Shown here piece by piece: positions 47,701 to 59,375 of a DNA stretch of 64,000 nucleotides; the first letter of the stretch is position 1; the number at the start of each line of letters is the position of its first letter. The notes under the pieces are model-generated. The model was not told where the DNA came from. It worked only from the letters and a program-made list of their open reading frames with translations, and searched no databases. The DNA comes from Phyto melanocephala. Lineage: Eukaryota > Arthropoda > Insecta > Diptera > Rhinophoridae. Where the stretch lies: assembly GCA_941918925.1 (NCBI GenBank), contig OW799234.1, positions 71,795,043 through 71,859,042 on the forward strand, written 5' to 3'. The translations under genes were made by a program, and so were the position numbers.

Positions 47701-50700
47701 GAATTTAAGTATTTAATTCATGTGGCCACGTCTGCTATTGCAAGTACGCCCATTTTTTACCCAAATGTTCGTGTGGATGTCAAAGATTACCGTAGTTAAT
47801 TTAAAGACTCTAGCTGCATTAACTTTCGTGATATATAATATTTAATACCTTTTTTTAATAGGGCGTGGCACCCCGCCCACTTACAATTTCCAACCAAAGT
47901 ATAGCCTATAGTTCCTTACAGACATACAGAAAGATTCTGTGAAAATTTCAAGGAAATCGGTCCAGCCGTTTAACTGTCTATAGAGCACAAACAAACATAT
48001 AAACATACATAATAAAATTGTGACATTTGTTGTGGTAAAAGTTATATAAATAAAAATGAAATGATGTGCGTTTCTAAGTTCATCAGCAAAGAACGTCTGA
48101 ATCGATTTTGCTTATTTTTTCTTTAAATAATCTTTAAATCTCAAGTATGGTTCTTAAGGAAATTTGTTCTTAAAACTTTTTAATGGAATTGACACCTCTC
48201 ATAAAAGTCTACAGTTTTTACCGCATATCCAGAGTTCTGTAATATGCTGGAACAGAACAGTTAGTGGGCACCTTCAATATAAAGAATATACATTGTATAT
48301 ATAGGGTTTTTTTCCCAGAATTTTTCGTTTCCCGAAAATGCAAGATTTATTTTTTAATTTCCCGGGATCCCGCAGCAAAATAAATATAAAGTAAATTTAT
48401 TTTTGATTAATAAAAAACTTTTTATTAAAAAGCATAAAATAGTTTATAATGTAAAAGAAACACTTTAAAACTATAAAAATTAATAAACAAACTTGAATTT
48501 AAAATATAAATTGAGTAAAAATATTTTTTATTGAAAAAAATATTATTCTCCAGATACGAGATCAAATAAGTGTACAAAAAAATACAAGTATTTCAGATAT
48601 GAGATCAAAAATAAAATCATCAGAGTTCAATTTCAAAAACATGTAAATACAATGTATAATTAAAAAAATATAACGTAAAAATTTATAACGACTTAGAAAA
48701 CAATCTTTTAATACGCTCAAAGCGTTTATTGACTGGTTAAAAGTCTATTTCTAATTTTATTAACAAATTGCCCTGTTACAGAAAACACCGATGTTGGACG
48801 AATAGTTACACAAGTGAATTTAACAAATACATATATAATATTTTGAGTTTCTTGACCACTTCCCTCAAAAAATTTTAACTCTTTCTTTATAAAAATTTTG
48901 AAGTGTTGGTAACGTGGGCTGAGTTTTTTTAATTTTTGACGACAGTTCTTTATGATTTTTCATATCAGCTAACTTTTTCTCCCAGAATGCTTTGTGCAAT
49001 GATCTCAAATGGCGCATTAATCCGCTGGTGCTTCGAGAGCATACAGCAGTGTCATCAGTGTCCTTTTCAAAAAAACTTCCATACTATTGAACTTTCCATC
49101 TAAAACAGTTTTGTTTCTTTTAATATTAATAAAAAAGTTTTTAAAATTAACACATTACCTCAAAAAGTATATCAAATTATTTGTAAAAATATTTTTAAAC
49201 ATAAAGTTAAAAAAAAACCTTGAAGAAAATATTTTTATGAAAAAGAAATGTCACAATATAAACATATGCTTCGAGTCGTAGCCCCTTTTTTTATTTCCCG
49301 GGATCCCGAAAAATAATCCCGGGAAAACGGGAAGATTAAATAACTAATAACTTTCCCGGGAAAAAACCCTAATTATCTAGAACTTAATTAATTCTATAAT
49401 CTTAAAACTGTATGTGTTTTACTTCCACTTCATTTGTCTTAATCCAGAAAAAATCGATACGATCAGAGAAGAGGAACTGATAACCCCCCTTACAAAAACA
49501 AACTTATTATATGACATATTTTAGGAACTAGAGATTTTAAATACTAATTTGACAATTCATGCAAAAAATTGAATAGGATTAGATGGACCTTGTGTGAACC
49601 TTCAATACATAAAAGGGATACCTGCAGAAGTAAACTTGTTATAGACTTTAAATTCCATGTAATTGGCTGTGATATCAGTTTTCTTTATCGGCCGAAAATT
49701 CGCTAGCATTAGATCAGGGGACGTGGTATCCCTTATACCAAAAAATAAATTTGATGCCATTTCTGAACAACTGTTATCGCTATGAGGTTTAAACTTAGAA
49801 CGAGTTACTTTGATAATTTTCTAATAAGAACCAAAAATGGTAAGGATCTTTATAGCTTTGCTACTAATGGATTAGATAAGTAAAAACTGCTTAAAACGTA
49901 TTTTCTTTTTAATCAAAAGATTTTCGAGCTTTTTTATATTTGGTATTTTTTTTTTTTTTTTTGTTATTGTACATGGATAAAATTATACAAACTTTTCTTA
50001 TAAGAATAACACATACGTTTTTTATGTTAATAAAATAATAAAAAAATTTGCTAGGACCAGCAATGCGACCCGCGTTCAGTTAGTTTTATATAAATAAAAA
50101 AAAAAGAGAAAATTGTGTAAATATTTTTAAATTAAATTTAAAGGAGCTCAGATGCAACAGTGCTTGAATTAAAAATTGTAAAAATAACTGAAATATTTTC
50201 TTTTTATGGAAAACCAAGGTTTATTGATCTAGGTAGCATTAATTTATCAACTGATCATCAGCTGCTACTTTCCATATCTCAACATTTTAAACATTCTCTC
50301 TTTTCTCCTGTAATTTACAATTGTCAAACTTTTTATAAAAAAAAATCTATAGAAATAATCATCTCCAAATTGCTATCACCTTATATAATTACACCATGAT
50401 GGAGAACTAAATATTCCGCCTTATTATCAGTGGCGTTGTCGTGTCGTTTTTGTGTCGAAAACGACAGAAACACGACAAGGTCTCATTTATTTTACATTGT
50501 CGTAAATATTACACGGTACCAAAAAATACGACAACGCCACTGACAATAAGGCTGATTTTTTGAACATACTTGATGATATACATATTTAAATAAACTTGTG
50601 GAAAAATATTGCTTTTACATATACAGAAAATTTGTATTAAAATGTTTTATTATTTCATTTTTAATAACATTATTTTATAACATCGTAAAGTAAGCTTAAA

Positions 50701-53700
50701 TGTATGTAGATGTTGATTTAAATGCTAAAATTTCTATTTATAAAACCGCCTAACAATATTGTGTAGAAAAAGAAAATACTTTTAATATTTCAAAACAAAA
50801 TGAAAAACGTAGTGAAATAAAATAACAAATACAGTTCTTTCTTGCCACTCCTCGCCTCTGTCAGGATACATGGAGGATTGGTGGAGACCACGCAAAGGTA
50901 CTGGTAAAATAATTAACATATTTTATATTTCTTTCTATTAACTACACAATTTTTTTATTATTTTTAATTATTCTCGTTTATTTCACTTTTTTTTTTAGAG
51001 AATATAAATAATTTTAATTTAACTATTTTAAATGTAATGGTGTTTTTAAAATACATATGTACTATGTTCAATTCACAACTTGTCGTAGGAGTCGTAGGTT
51101 GTAAGAAATAAGAACTTACTTTTCCAGCTATGATGTATTTTAACGACATTCTATAAACATAGATAAAATTGTTGTAAGTGTTGTATAAAAATTGAATGTA
51201 GAAATTATCAACATATTGTGTACAATTACTACGACGTACACCTACGACAGCTTGTCAATTGAGCAAAAATTTCTTATTTTGTTTATAGAGTAAATAAAAT
51301 GCTTGCTTTTATTTTGCATTAAGTATGTTTATTTTAAAAAGAACAATGGACCAAAAGATTTTATCAAAATTAAATTTAACTATAATAATATTCAAAACAG
51401 CCTAATTTTAATTATATAAAAGTTTTTTTTTGCAACTCAGGTACTTTGCATTTTTTAAAACTATAATAAAAAGGGCATCACAAGTATAATTCTTACATAA
51501 CTAAAGCATGATTTTTAAGCGTAGTTTTTTAAAAGATCTAATAACACACTCAAATTTGCATCATATATTAATTTTTTTTTTTGGAATCGATAAATTGGTC
51601 TTTGCCATTTACTTTTTACTTCATGTAATTATTGCCCGCGGCTCCGGTTAAAATTGTCCATTCGTAAGGTTTAATTTTGCACCACTTTTTCGATCATTTC
51701 AGCCTGTATACCATAAATAACACGTTATGTTATACTCTAAGGCTTCAATCGTGTTTGGCTTGTCCACATAGACAAACGACTTCACATAACTCCACAAGAA
51801 ATAGTCAAGAGGCGTCCAACTCACAGGGCCATTTCTAGAGATAAACTACTCACCAAATTCATCCTTCAGTATTTCCATTGTTTCACGAGCTGTGTTGCAT
51901 GTGGCACCACCTTGTTGAAACCACATATTAACCTAGTCCAACTCAACCAAGTGGGCCAAAGAAGTCGCGTATCATGGCTCGATATCGTTCGCCGTTGACG
52001 GTAACGTTTCTTCAACGGTCGTCTATAAATAAAAATGGACCAATGATGCCACCAGCCCATAAACCACGCCAAACTGTCGTTTTTTCGGTATGCATCGGTA
52101 ACTCTTGTACAGCATGTGGCTGTACTTCACCCCATATGCGACAGTTTTGCTTGTTAACGTATCCATTTAGCCAGAAATGAGCCTCATCGCTGAACATAAT
52201 TTTTCGATAAAACAGTGGATTTCCATCGAGCTGTTGTAAGGCCCATTTTGATAATAGATTTCAACGATTTGCAGTCGTTGTTTGTTTGTAAGTTTCTCCA
52301 TGATGAAATGGCAGAGTATACTCAACACTTTTCACTTTCACAGATGTAGTTTGGACACAAATACCAACCAGTGCGGCCAGCCCGAAAAACTAAATTCATA
52401 AAAAATCACCCTTTATAAGATCACGAAAATTTTAATTCGATGGAAAGAAATACAAAAGATCATTTAATTTATTACTTTTTGATGCATAATAAATATATTG
52501 TTCCTCATTCTTTAATTGTGCTTAATTTCACAATATTGCTATCGATTTTATCCAAGTAATAGATACAATTTTTTTAATGTTCGCAAGACTTCAAAGAAAG
52601 ATTAAATAACTTATATTTTCTAGATTTTCAAATAAAAGTACACAATTTTTGCGAGTTTCTGTTCCGTCATGGGTATTATTAAAAAATTTTAATAAACAAT
52701 TAAAAAATTTCGATGAGTAAAGGTACACCCTTACTTCGTTTACATACAACTTTTGTAAATGAAATAAGATGTTAGCATTGGATCAGATTTTCAGTTGCAA
52801 ATATATATTTTTTAACAATATCAAAAACATCCGTTTGGTTAATTGTTCAAATTTAATATTTTATACACATTCAAAAGTAAATGCTTACATCGATTTTTTT
52901 TTTTATAAATTATTTACTAATTGAAATTTATATTTTTTTTTCTTCTGTTCGCCATTTTTAGCTCATGCTACGGATTATTATGGTGAGTTTAATTTGTGTA
53001 AATTTAAATAGACTGTAGATTTATGTATGTAGACTTTGATTTAGTTTGTTAAAATTTTTATTTTGTTTATCAGCGAATGTGTGTTAGTAGTTTATTTATT
53101 TTGTTGCAGTAAATATCAATTCGAATTTATTTATTTAGTTTTTTAAATGTTTTTTATTATACATAAATTGTTTTTTGTTTCGTTTTATTTTTTTCTTCTG
53201 CTGCAAAATATTGTTAATTAAAATCTCTTAACAATTTATACAATTCCTTAATAGCGATATCAATATAAATACATATTTTTGTTTTTAATTTTGTATATAA
53301 AATATTACATAACGTTTAGAAAACAAAAAATCACCAACAAAAGATTTATTTTTCTCCACCCATTTTTTATTATAATTTCAATTGATAAATTAAACTAATT
53401 ATTATATATTTACTTTAGTTATTAATTTACAATGGAAATTTTAGCAATTAAACAACAAGTATTTTTATAATTAAGCACTTGTAGTGTTTAATTGTAAAAT
53501 TGTTTAAATATTTTTCTTAAAAAAAGCTTTTATTTAATTATAATTTTATTTTTTTTTATCAAAATAGTTTTAATTTTAAGTTTAATTTTAATTTTTATGT
53601 TTCAAAAATCATTCATTATTAGGTTATTAATTTAATTTCTTTTTACGTTTGATCACTACGTTTTTTGAAAATGTTTTTCATACTAGGGGTGAATTTCACT

Positions 53701-53946
53701 ATTGCATGTCTTCAATTTTTATATACCCAACACAAAGAAGCTAGAACTTTTTAACCAGATTTTATGATTTAATATTTTTATAGAACTTTCTTGGGGTTTA
53801 ATTATAAAATGTTTACTTTATTATTTCTTTTCCCCCTTAAAAAAACAACAACGACAATGACTTTTATACATTGTGATAAAAATTTTCTATTTTTCAAGAT
53901 GAATACAATCTTAATCCGGGTTTAGAATGGGAGGATGAATTCACAG
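44752..53946 (+). CDS. sw: cytoplasmic dynein 1 intermediate chain (short wing), exons 1-6 of a longer gene
   Basis: Coding exons: 44752-44888, 44950-45096, 45161-45285, 50835-50897, 52962-52982, 53899-53946. They give 180 residues with consistent phases. The protein starts MDRKAELERKKARLAALREE with a charged coiled coil (residues 1-45), the dynactin p150/NudE-binding end. DLDEMLSSLGVAPVSEVL follows, then a Ser/Asn-rich linker. Residues about 107-119 match the Tctex-1 site and YSKQTQT (121-127) the LC8 site known from the Drosophila protein. CHSSPLSGYMEDWWRPRK, AHATDYY and EYNLNPGLEWEDEFT match Drosophila sw closely. The next exon (residue 181 on) and the WD40 propeller are not in the window, so the last intron exceeds 10 kb. 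A 3' splice site (TTTATTTGCAG, ending 44635) suggests a non-coding first exon further left. Exon 5 is only 21 nt. The protein links the dynein motor to dynactin and light chains. Confidence 0.93.
45286..46820. other. sw intron 3, left part: no feature recognised
   Basis: AT-rich. A somewhat less AT-rich patch at about 45430-45590 could hold an alternative exon or a regulatory site, but nothing supports this directly. A 108-codon frame at 46515-46841 looks random. Confidence 0.35.
46828..46962. repeat. MITE family F9, copy 2 (sw intron 3)
   Basis: Same centre, TGGTGCCACCATACC, and the same inverted arms (AGTTCTATGAAAATATGAAA at the left; CGTTCTGTGAAACTGTGAAA inverted from the right) as copy 1 at 34328-34470. 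Confidence 0.72.
47493..48100 (-). mobile_element. non-autonomous Helitron (sw intron 3)
   Basis: On the minus strand the 3' end reads AACCGGGTATTAGCTAG followed by T (CTAG at 47493-47496), the same form of end as the Helitron at 9192. The body holds two diverged copies of CAAAATTTTAGTACTCTAAT with ATCGATATCG and GTGCCACGCCCAC. The far side has AACGGCTGGACCGATTTCCT and GTTTGTTTGTGCTC-type sequence common near one end of insect Helitron-related repeats. The 5' boundary is uncertain. Non-coding. Confidence 0.6.
48190..49560. repeat. dispersed repeat block (R), copy 3, split by hAT element
   Basis: The left part (about 48190-48300: AGTCTACAGTTTTTACCGCA, GTTAGTGGGCACC) and right part (about 49372-49560: AATCCAGAAAAAATCGATAC, TTATATGACATATTTTAGG) match the 8757-9180 block in order, with the hAT element 48302-49371 between them. 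Confidence 0.55.
48302..49371 (-). mobile_element. hAT-like element with BED finger and C-terminal remnants (sw intron 3)
   Basis: The ends are TAGGGTTTTTTTCCCAG and, inverted, TAGGGTTTTTTCCCGGGAAA, with subterminal CCCGGGATCCCG runs on both sides. On the minus strand, about 49075-48870 reads VCSRSTSGLMRHLRSLHKAF, part of a BED-type zinc finger, and continues to PTLPTLQNFYKERVK. About 48830-48690, in another frame, reads PTSVFSVTGQFVNKIRNRLL, then INALSVLKDCF, like the hAT dimerisation region. The catalytic middle is gone. An exact 8-bp duplication is not evident. Confidence 0.65.
50416..50555. repeat. MITE family F2 (GCCTTATTRTCAGTGGCGTT), copy 1 (sw intron 3)
   Basis: CCGCCTTATTATCAGTGGCG at the left pairs with CAGCCTTATTGTCAGTGGCG inverted from the right. 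The inner part has repeated GTGTCG/CGACAC. A second copy at 54674-55065 is interrupted by family F3. Confidence 0.82.
51640..52417 (-). mobile_element. decayed DD41D-type transposon (sw intron 4)
   Basis: On the minus strand an ATG at 52301 gives MEKLTNKQRLQIVEIYYQNG, then a deletion joins it to the catalytic half. That half reads MFSDEAHFWLNGYVNKQNCR (first Asp), TVWRGLWAGGIIGPFLF, MWFQQGGATCNTARETMEIL (second catalytic Asp changed to Gly) and, after loss of about seven residues, TPLDYFLWSYVKSFVYVDKP (third Asp). Stops and frameshifts are present. The minus-strand end near 52417 reads TAAAGGGTGATTTTTTATG, like the end of the copy at the left window edge. Introns 4 and 5 show nothing else. 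Confidence 0.8.
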
Positions 53947-54673
53947 GTAGGTACTATTTGAATTTTTGCAAACAGTGACGGAATCGACATGAAGCAAAAT
54001 AGGAACGTCAAAATTCTTTTAATTCGAATACTGGAAAGTAAAACTTTCATTACTTATTAAAACTTTATATCAAAATCGATACTTAAATTAATAACATTTT
54101 AACAAGCACTTGTTATTCTCTTTAAAAAAAAAATACGAAAAAAATAAATTATAAACTAAGCAATCATATTTTTAGAACATCTCTCTTATATCTTTCAACT
54201 GTTATGTCTAATACATATAGATACTCTTTATAAGTTCTTAATTATGTATATGTTTTAATGCTTTTGTAAATGTGACTGTTTATATATTTTCTATACATTA
54301 ATATTTATATTCATTTCCTGCTCGTTTCTTTTATACATAGTAGTTTACATACATACTAATCCAACGACAAAAGGTTCGTTTTTTTATAATTTAAAATAGC
54401 TTAAGCCTTTAATTTCATTTAAAGGAATAATCATGTATTTAAATGATAATTAAAATTTTTTTGTTTAATACAATATAATCCACTTTAATTCATGCAAAAA
54501 GAAACATTTATGTTTAAAAGCGAAATTATACGATGAAATATTTACTCTACATTCATAATCAATTTTAAAATTTGAAATAGATTTAAAAAAACAAAATTTT
54601 GTTAGAAATTTAATTATAATTATTTATAAGGAATAAAGTTATTTTTTATAATTTTGACCACTGTAAAAATATT

Positions 54674-55065
54674 CAGCCTAATTGTGAATGATGTTAACGG
54701 TTCGATATCTTGTCAACAACGACAGGAATTTGATAAGGTTCCATTAATTTCATGTTTTCGTAAATTTAACACCGTACCAAAATACATATCGATGCCTTAC
54801 TTCCTCAACCTCGTATCTTAAAAAAAAAATTTTTGCAGGAGAGAAAAAAACGGTCATCTTTTTATACTTCGGTGCTTGGTTAAAAGTTTAAATGCAATTA
54901 TTAAGGGATTGATTGTATTTATGTATATTAGTAGTAATAATATACTAATCTTTTTTAGTTAAAGCACGAAACAATCGTTTGATACGAAAAAGTCAAAACC
55001 GTATTTTTTAAGTTACAAGGTTGAGGAAGTAAGGCATCGATATGTGACAACGACACTCACAATGA
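54674..55065. repeat. MITE family F2, copy 2, interrupted by an F3 MITE (sw intron 6)
   Basis: The left part CAGCCTAATTGTGAATGATG to ACACCGTACCAAAA and the right part GACAACGACACTCACAATGA match F2 copy 1 on either side of the F3 insertion at 54784-55045. Confidence 0.75.
54784..55045. repeat. MITE family F3 (ACATATCGATGCCTTACTTC), copy 1
   Basis: About 42-bp inverted arms: ACATATCGATGCCTTACTTC, then CTCAACCTCGTATCTTAAAA, mirrored at the right end. The centre has AGGAGAGAAAAAAACGG and ATACTTCGGTGCTTGG. Nearly identical to copy 2. Confidence 0.88.
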
Positions 55066-55069
55066 ATGC

Positions 55070-57680
55070 TCAAACAGATTGCGTCTGCAAAAGCCACGGC
55101 CTATAATTAAATTGACGGCTGTAGCCTTAAATACTCTAATTTTATTCTTTATTTTTTGTTGCGCCAAAACAACCACAAAATGGTTCCCATTGAAGAAATA
55201 ATAATTTTCAAACTTCCTATTTGAATTGCATAAAACATGCTGGAACTCGTAGCTGATTACCAAATCTCTATTGTTGAATTTTTCAACACTAAACGTTTTA
55301 AGCTACAAAAAAATTTTACCATTGTATGTTCCATTAATCAGGCAATTCAATATTTTTTTCGACGTACCTAAAAGAAACTATGGGTCAAAAACTAATAAAA
55401 ATAAAAGCGAAAAAATCTTAAAAACAATTTCAATTTAGTCCCACCAAAAAACTTTAAAATCACAAAGCGCTTCTTGAATCGCTTACTTAGTGCTAACCGT
55501 CTTCCAAGATGTCCCACTTAATACATCTCTTTTTTTTCAATTAATAATCGCTAATTTCTTCCCTACCAGGAAGAGCTTACTCGTAATCATGCCTTCCCTT
55601 TTTGCACTGCTGAAAAAATAGCAGTAAGTAAGAGAGGAATACAAAAAAAAAATACTATTAAAATTAATTAGTCTCCTTGTTTCGACTGCTGAAATAATAA
55701 GAAATGGAAGATATAATATGTTGTGCTTTTGAAGCAATACGGTAAGGGAATGGAGTCTTCACTTTTTACAAAACTCAAAAACTTTTTGATGAGGTACCAA
55801 TTATTAACCAATTGTTACAAAATTTTTTAGAATTGTCTCGATTTCAATGCATTTAACAGTTTCATTAGGTCAAATCTCTCGGTTTCGGCCAGTTCCACAT
55901 TTAGTGCATTTCATATGTTTTTTTTAGCAAAATACATAACATTAATTTGCAATTGTGTTTCACTAATCGCCATTGTGCTGTTTCCAGTCGCAAACTGCTA
56001 TATTGTATAAAACGCATTTACGGAACATGGGCACTACAAAATTATTTACGTTAATGCGTTAATTAGAACTCGGAAACATAAAGTGAGTTAATTTAAGATG
56101 AAATTTATTATACCATAATAGTATGTCGAATTTTTAAGTACTTTTTAAAAGCATGGTGGCAGTAATTCCAAGCGAATTATATTTTTCACGACATGCGTTT
56201 TTTGCATACGAGTTCTATCATTTATGCACGTAATCAAATCGCAGAATTCGACTCGACTAAAGCTTGATACCACTTTTTAAGTAGATTTTACTATAAAAAT
56301 TATTTGTTTTGGTTGTCTGTTTAAAGTTGCTGTGATCTTTTGCACTGGGAATTAGTTAGCTTTGTGATCAAAAGCTCTAATGTAAAATTAAATTGTTTAT
56401 TTTAAATGACTGACTTTTGAGAAAAAACTTAAATTTGAACCTATTTTTATGCGGTTTTTGGTTGTTAAATGACCCATATTTGTTAATGGCGAACCGGCGA
56501 AATTAAAACTAAATTTTTTTAATTTCGAAAGAATTTAATGTATGTCCCTGTATGAATCCAATTAAAAAAATAATACGGATACAGGTTGTAAATTTAAGCA
56601 AATATTCCGGAATCCAAAAGCATCGCAAATATTTGTATGCAATTTTTATATCTCCTTTTAGCTTACATTTTTTTTTGTGACAGTAAAAGTTTTCTTTTTA
56701 TTGGTGTTGGCGGAAGAAAAAAATATATAAACAGTTTTTAGGATGTTTCACTTATTTTGTATATTTTATTTTCTAAAGCATGCAAAAACATTTAATTTTA
56801 TTTTATTGTCAATAACACTTAAAAACATAACATTTTCATAAATGAAAAATTATTAAAACTAACAAACCTTTTAACTCTTCCTAATAGTACATCAAAACAA
56901 CATATTTTTCTAAATTGTAAAATCACTTATTTCTATGTGGTAGAGAGAGCACTATTGAAATTAAGGGTATTCAGAATTGTGTTTAGACAATTTTACAAAA
57001 ATGCTTTTTAACCTTCTTATTCACCTCTCATTAAAATTAAATTTATTAAAGAATGTTCAAAAAACTAAACGTTTGAAAAAAAAAATATTAAAGTTTTAAT
57101 TTTAATTATAAAATTAAGATTTAAGTTCGTTGATTTTTTCAGTGCATAATACTTAACTTTAGGAAATGCAAATATTAAGTTTAGAAAATACAATAACAAC
57201 ATTCATTCATTCAAAATATATACTTACATATATATTTCATTTTAGTTTAGTAATGGTTCCAACACCCACCTTAAAGGCATTCTTCTAAAATATAGTTTCG
57301 TCAATACTTTAACACATACGCATTCTACTTTTCAAAATAATCGTATTTTAGAACATATCACATGTATATTATATCTGTGGAAATAAGGAAAAACTGCTTA
57401 TGTCTGTTTTTATAGTTTTTCAGGAAAGCACTTTGAAATTTTTATAAATTGATTGACTTGAAAATAAATACTATTAGTTATATTAATTCTGCGCGTAAAA
57501 AAAATTATATTGTTCATTAAGAAAATATAAACAATAAGTTTTAACGCTACAAACGTTCTGTAAGGTGGTTCAAAATAGCTGAAAATTTGCCTGAGAGTAA
57601 CTTTAAAATGTGAGATGACAATAGTGTTGTTTTCTCAATTTTAGCTTATGTCAACTTAAGCAGTTATTCCTTTTTTCCAC
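55070..57680. other. sw intron 6: AT-rich, no feature recognised
   Basis: No exon matching the next part of the dynein intermediate chain and no TIR pair were found. Confidence 0.4.
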
Positions 57681-57684
57681 AGAT

Positions 57685-57953
57685 ACATATCGATGCCTTC
57701 CTTACTTCCTCAACCTCGTATCTTAAAAAATAAAATTTTTTAGGAGAGAAAAAAAAACGGTTCATCTTTTTATACTTCGGTGCTTGGTTAAAAGTTTAAA
57801 TGCAATTATTAAGGAATTGATTGTATTTATGTATATTAGTAGTAATAATATACTAATCTTTTTTAGTTAAAGCATGAAACAATCGTTTGATATGAAAAAG
57901 TCAAAACCGTATTTTTTAAGTTACGAGGTTGAGGAAGTAAGGCATCGATATGT
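57685..57953. repeat. MITE family F3, copy 2 (sw intron 6)
   Basis: Matches copy 1 over its whole length with very few differences, including a short extra repeat (CCTTCCTTA) in the left arm. Confidence 0.88.
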
Positions 57954-58025
57954 ATATGTAATACCATCTGCTCTGTGTTCTTAGTGAAATAAAATTGTTG
58001 AGAATTGTAATTGCCAACAATGTTA

Positions 58026-58424
58026 GGCCCCTTTCGCATTAGGCAACTATAATTGCGCAAGTATAATTTTAATTTTTATTTATTTTCTTTTGAACTTGCT
58101 TTTATGTTCACATTGAGCAACTTGGTTGCTCAATTTCTTCCAGTTTTTTCCAACTTCTCATCATTTTTAAATATTTGATACACTTATAAACAAATAAAAT
58201 TTTCACAAACACAAAATTACACAACACACCGAAGAAGAAATAAAAGACAATGTCAAAAACAAATAAATATTCCAAGACAAGAATGACAGCTAAAGCAGAA
58301 TTGCCAAGTACAAGAAAGTCTGTACTCAAATCTCGGCAACTCTTTCCCCTTTACACCGACTTTTCCTCTCACACCAACAAACACAAGAATTGCGCAATTA
58401 TAGTTGCCTAATGCGAAAGGGGCC
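58026..58424. repeat. PIF/Harbinger-like MITE with about 36-bp perfect TIRs and TTA duplication
   Basis: Both ends read GGCCCCTTTCGCATTAGGCA inward and continue identically to ACTATAATTGCGCAA. The flanking triplet TTA is present on both sides (58023-58025, 58425-58427). A 3-bp TWA duplication and GGC-starting TIRs are the marks of PIF/Harbinger. It is 399 bp with no transposase. Confidence 0.88.
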
Positions 58425-58539
58425 TTAATGTTTATAAGAGCAATACTATGGCAACTCCCAACAGTTTGATTCCACTTGGAATACACAACAGAGGCGAATA
58501 TGTTATTAAAAAATCAACGAATTATTGCTAATATTTTTT

Positions 58540-59090
58540 TTTTTAACTTTAGTAAAATTTCTATTCTGGTATTTTGTTTAATAATTCGTGCGAACTGTTG
58601 TCAAACTCCTTATTAAAAAAATCGTAAAAATGACTTATGGCAAAGTGTTGCCTAATCAGTACTCTGTTTATAATGTAAAAAACATATGAAATGTTTCTGT
58701 CAACATTTAAGCAACATTTTGTTTTGTATAAAGTAATATGAACAATAGTTATTTCCAAGGCACATTTATTCATCAGGTTCAGTCTGTTTCGTCAGCTGAT
58801 TATTTTTTCTTCTCTTATTTTAAATATCTTATTACTTTTTTTTCTCTTATTTTAAATTTCTTATTATTTTTTCTTCTCTTATTTTAAATTTCAGCTGACA
58901 AAGACCATAGATAAAAAACAGTTCTCTATCTTCTCTCATTTTTTTCAAATGTCAAATTTTATATATAAAAAATATAAACTACAAAAATTCTCTCCGAACT
59001 GCAATTACCTGATGAATTAATATGCCTTGGTTACTTCGTACCAAAATTTAAAGCAAGAACTGATCAATTTTATTTTGTTTGCTCGATTTA
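58540..59090. repeat. MITE family F5, copy 1, interrupted by F4 (sw intron 6)
   Basis: TAACTTTAGT, then TCTGGTATTTTGTTTAATAA, CGAACTGTTGTCAAACTCC, TAATCAGTACTCTGTTTATA and GTTATTT to 58754. It resumes after F4 with TTCGTACCAAAATTTAAAGC. It aligns along its length with copy 2 at 59115-59375, which lacks the insertion. Confidence 0.75.
58755..59030. repeat. MITE family F4, copy 2
   Basis: The arms CCAAGGCACATTTATTCATC and, inverted, CCAAGGCATATTAATTCATC match copy 1 at 34860-35079. Flanks TTATTT (left) and TTACTT (right) suggest a short duplication of the F5 sequence. The middle contains repeated TCTTATTTTAAAT. Confidence 0.82.
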
Positions 59091-59114
59091 AAAATTATTT
59101 TTATATGTCCAAAT

Positions 59115-59375
59115 TCTTCGTGCGAAATAACTAAAGTTGCTCAACATATTTCACAAATTGAAACAGAGTACTTTGGCCTGGTATTCTGTTCAATATTTCA
59201 TGCGAACTGTTTTCGAAATCCATATAAAAAAAATTCGTACGAAATGCTTATGGAGTAATGTTGACTAATCAGTACTCTGTTAATAATATGAAAAACATAT
59301 GAAATGTTTCTATCAACATTCAAGCAACATTTTATTTCGTATGAAATAATATAAGCAACAGTTATTTCGTACGAA
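59115..59375. repeat. MITE family F5, copy 2 (empty site for F4)
   Basis: Inverted ends TTCGTGCGAAATAACTAAAG and TTCGTACGAAATAACTGTTG, plus internal TTCGTACGAAA and TTCGTATGAAA palindromes. Confidence 0.72.
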
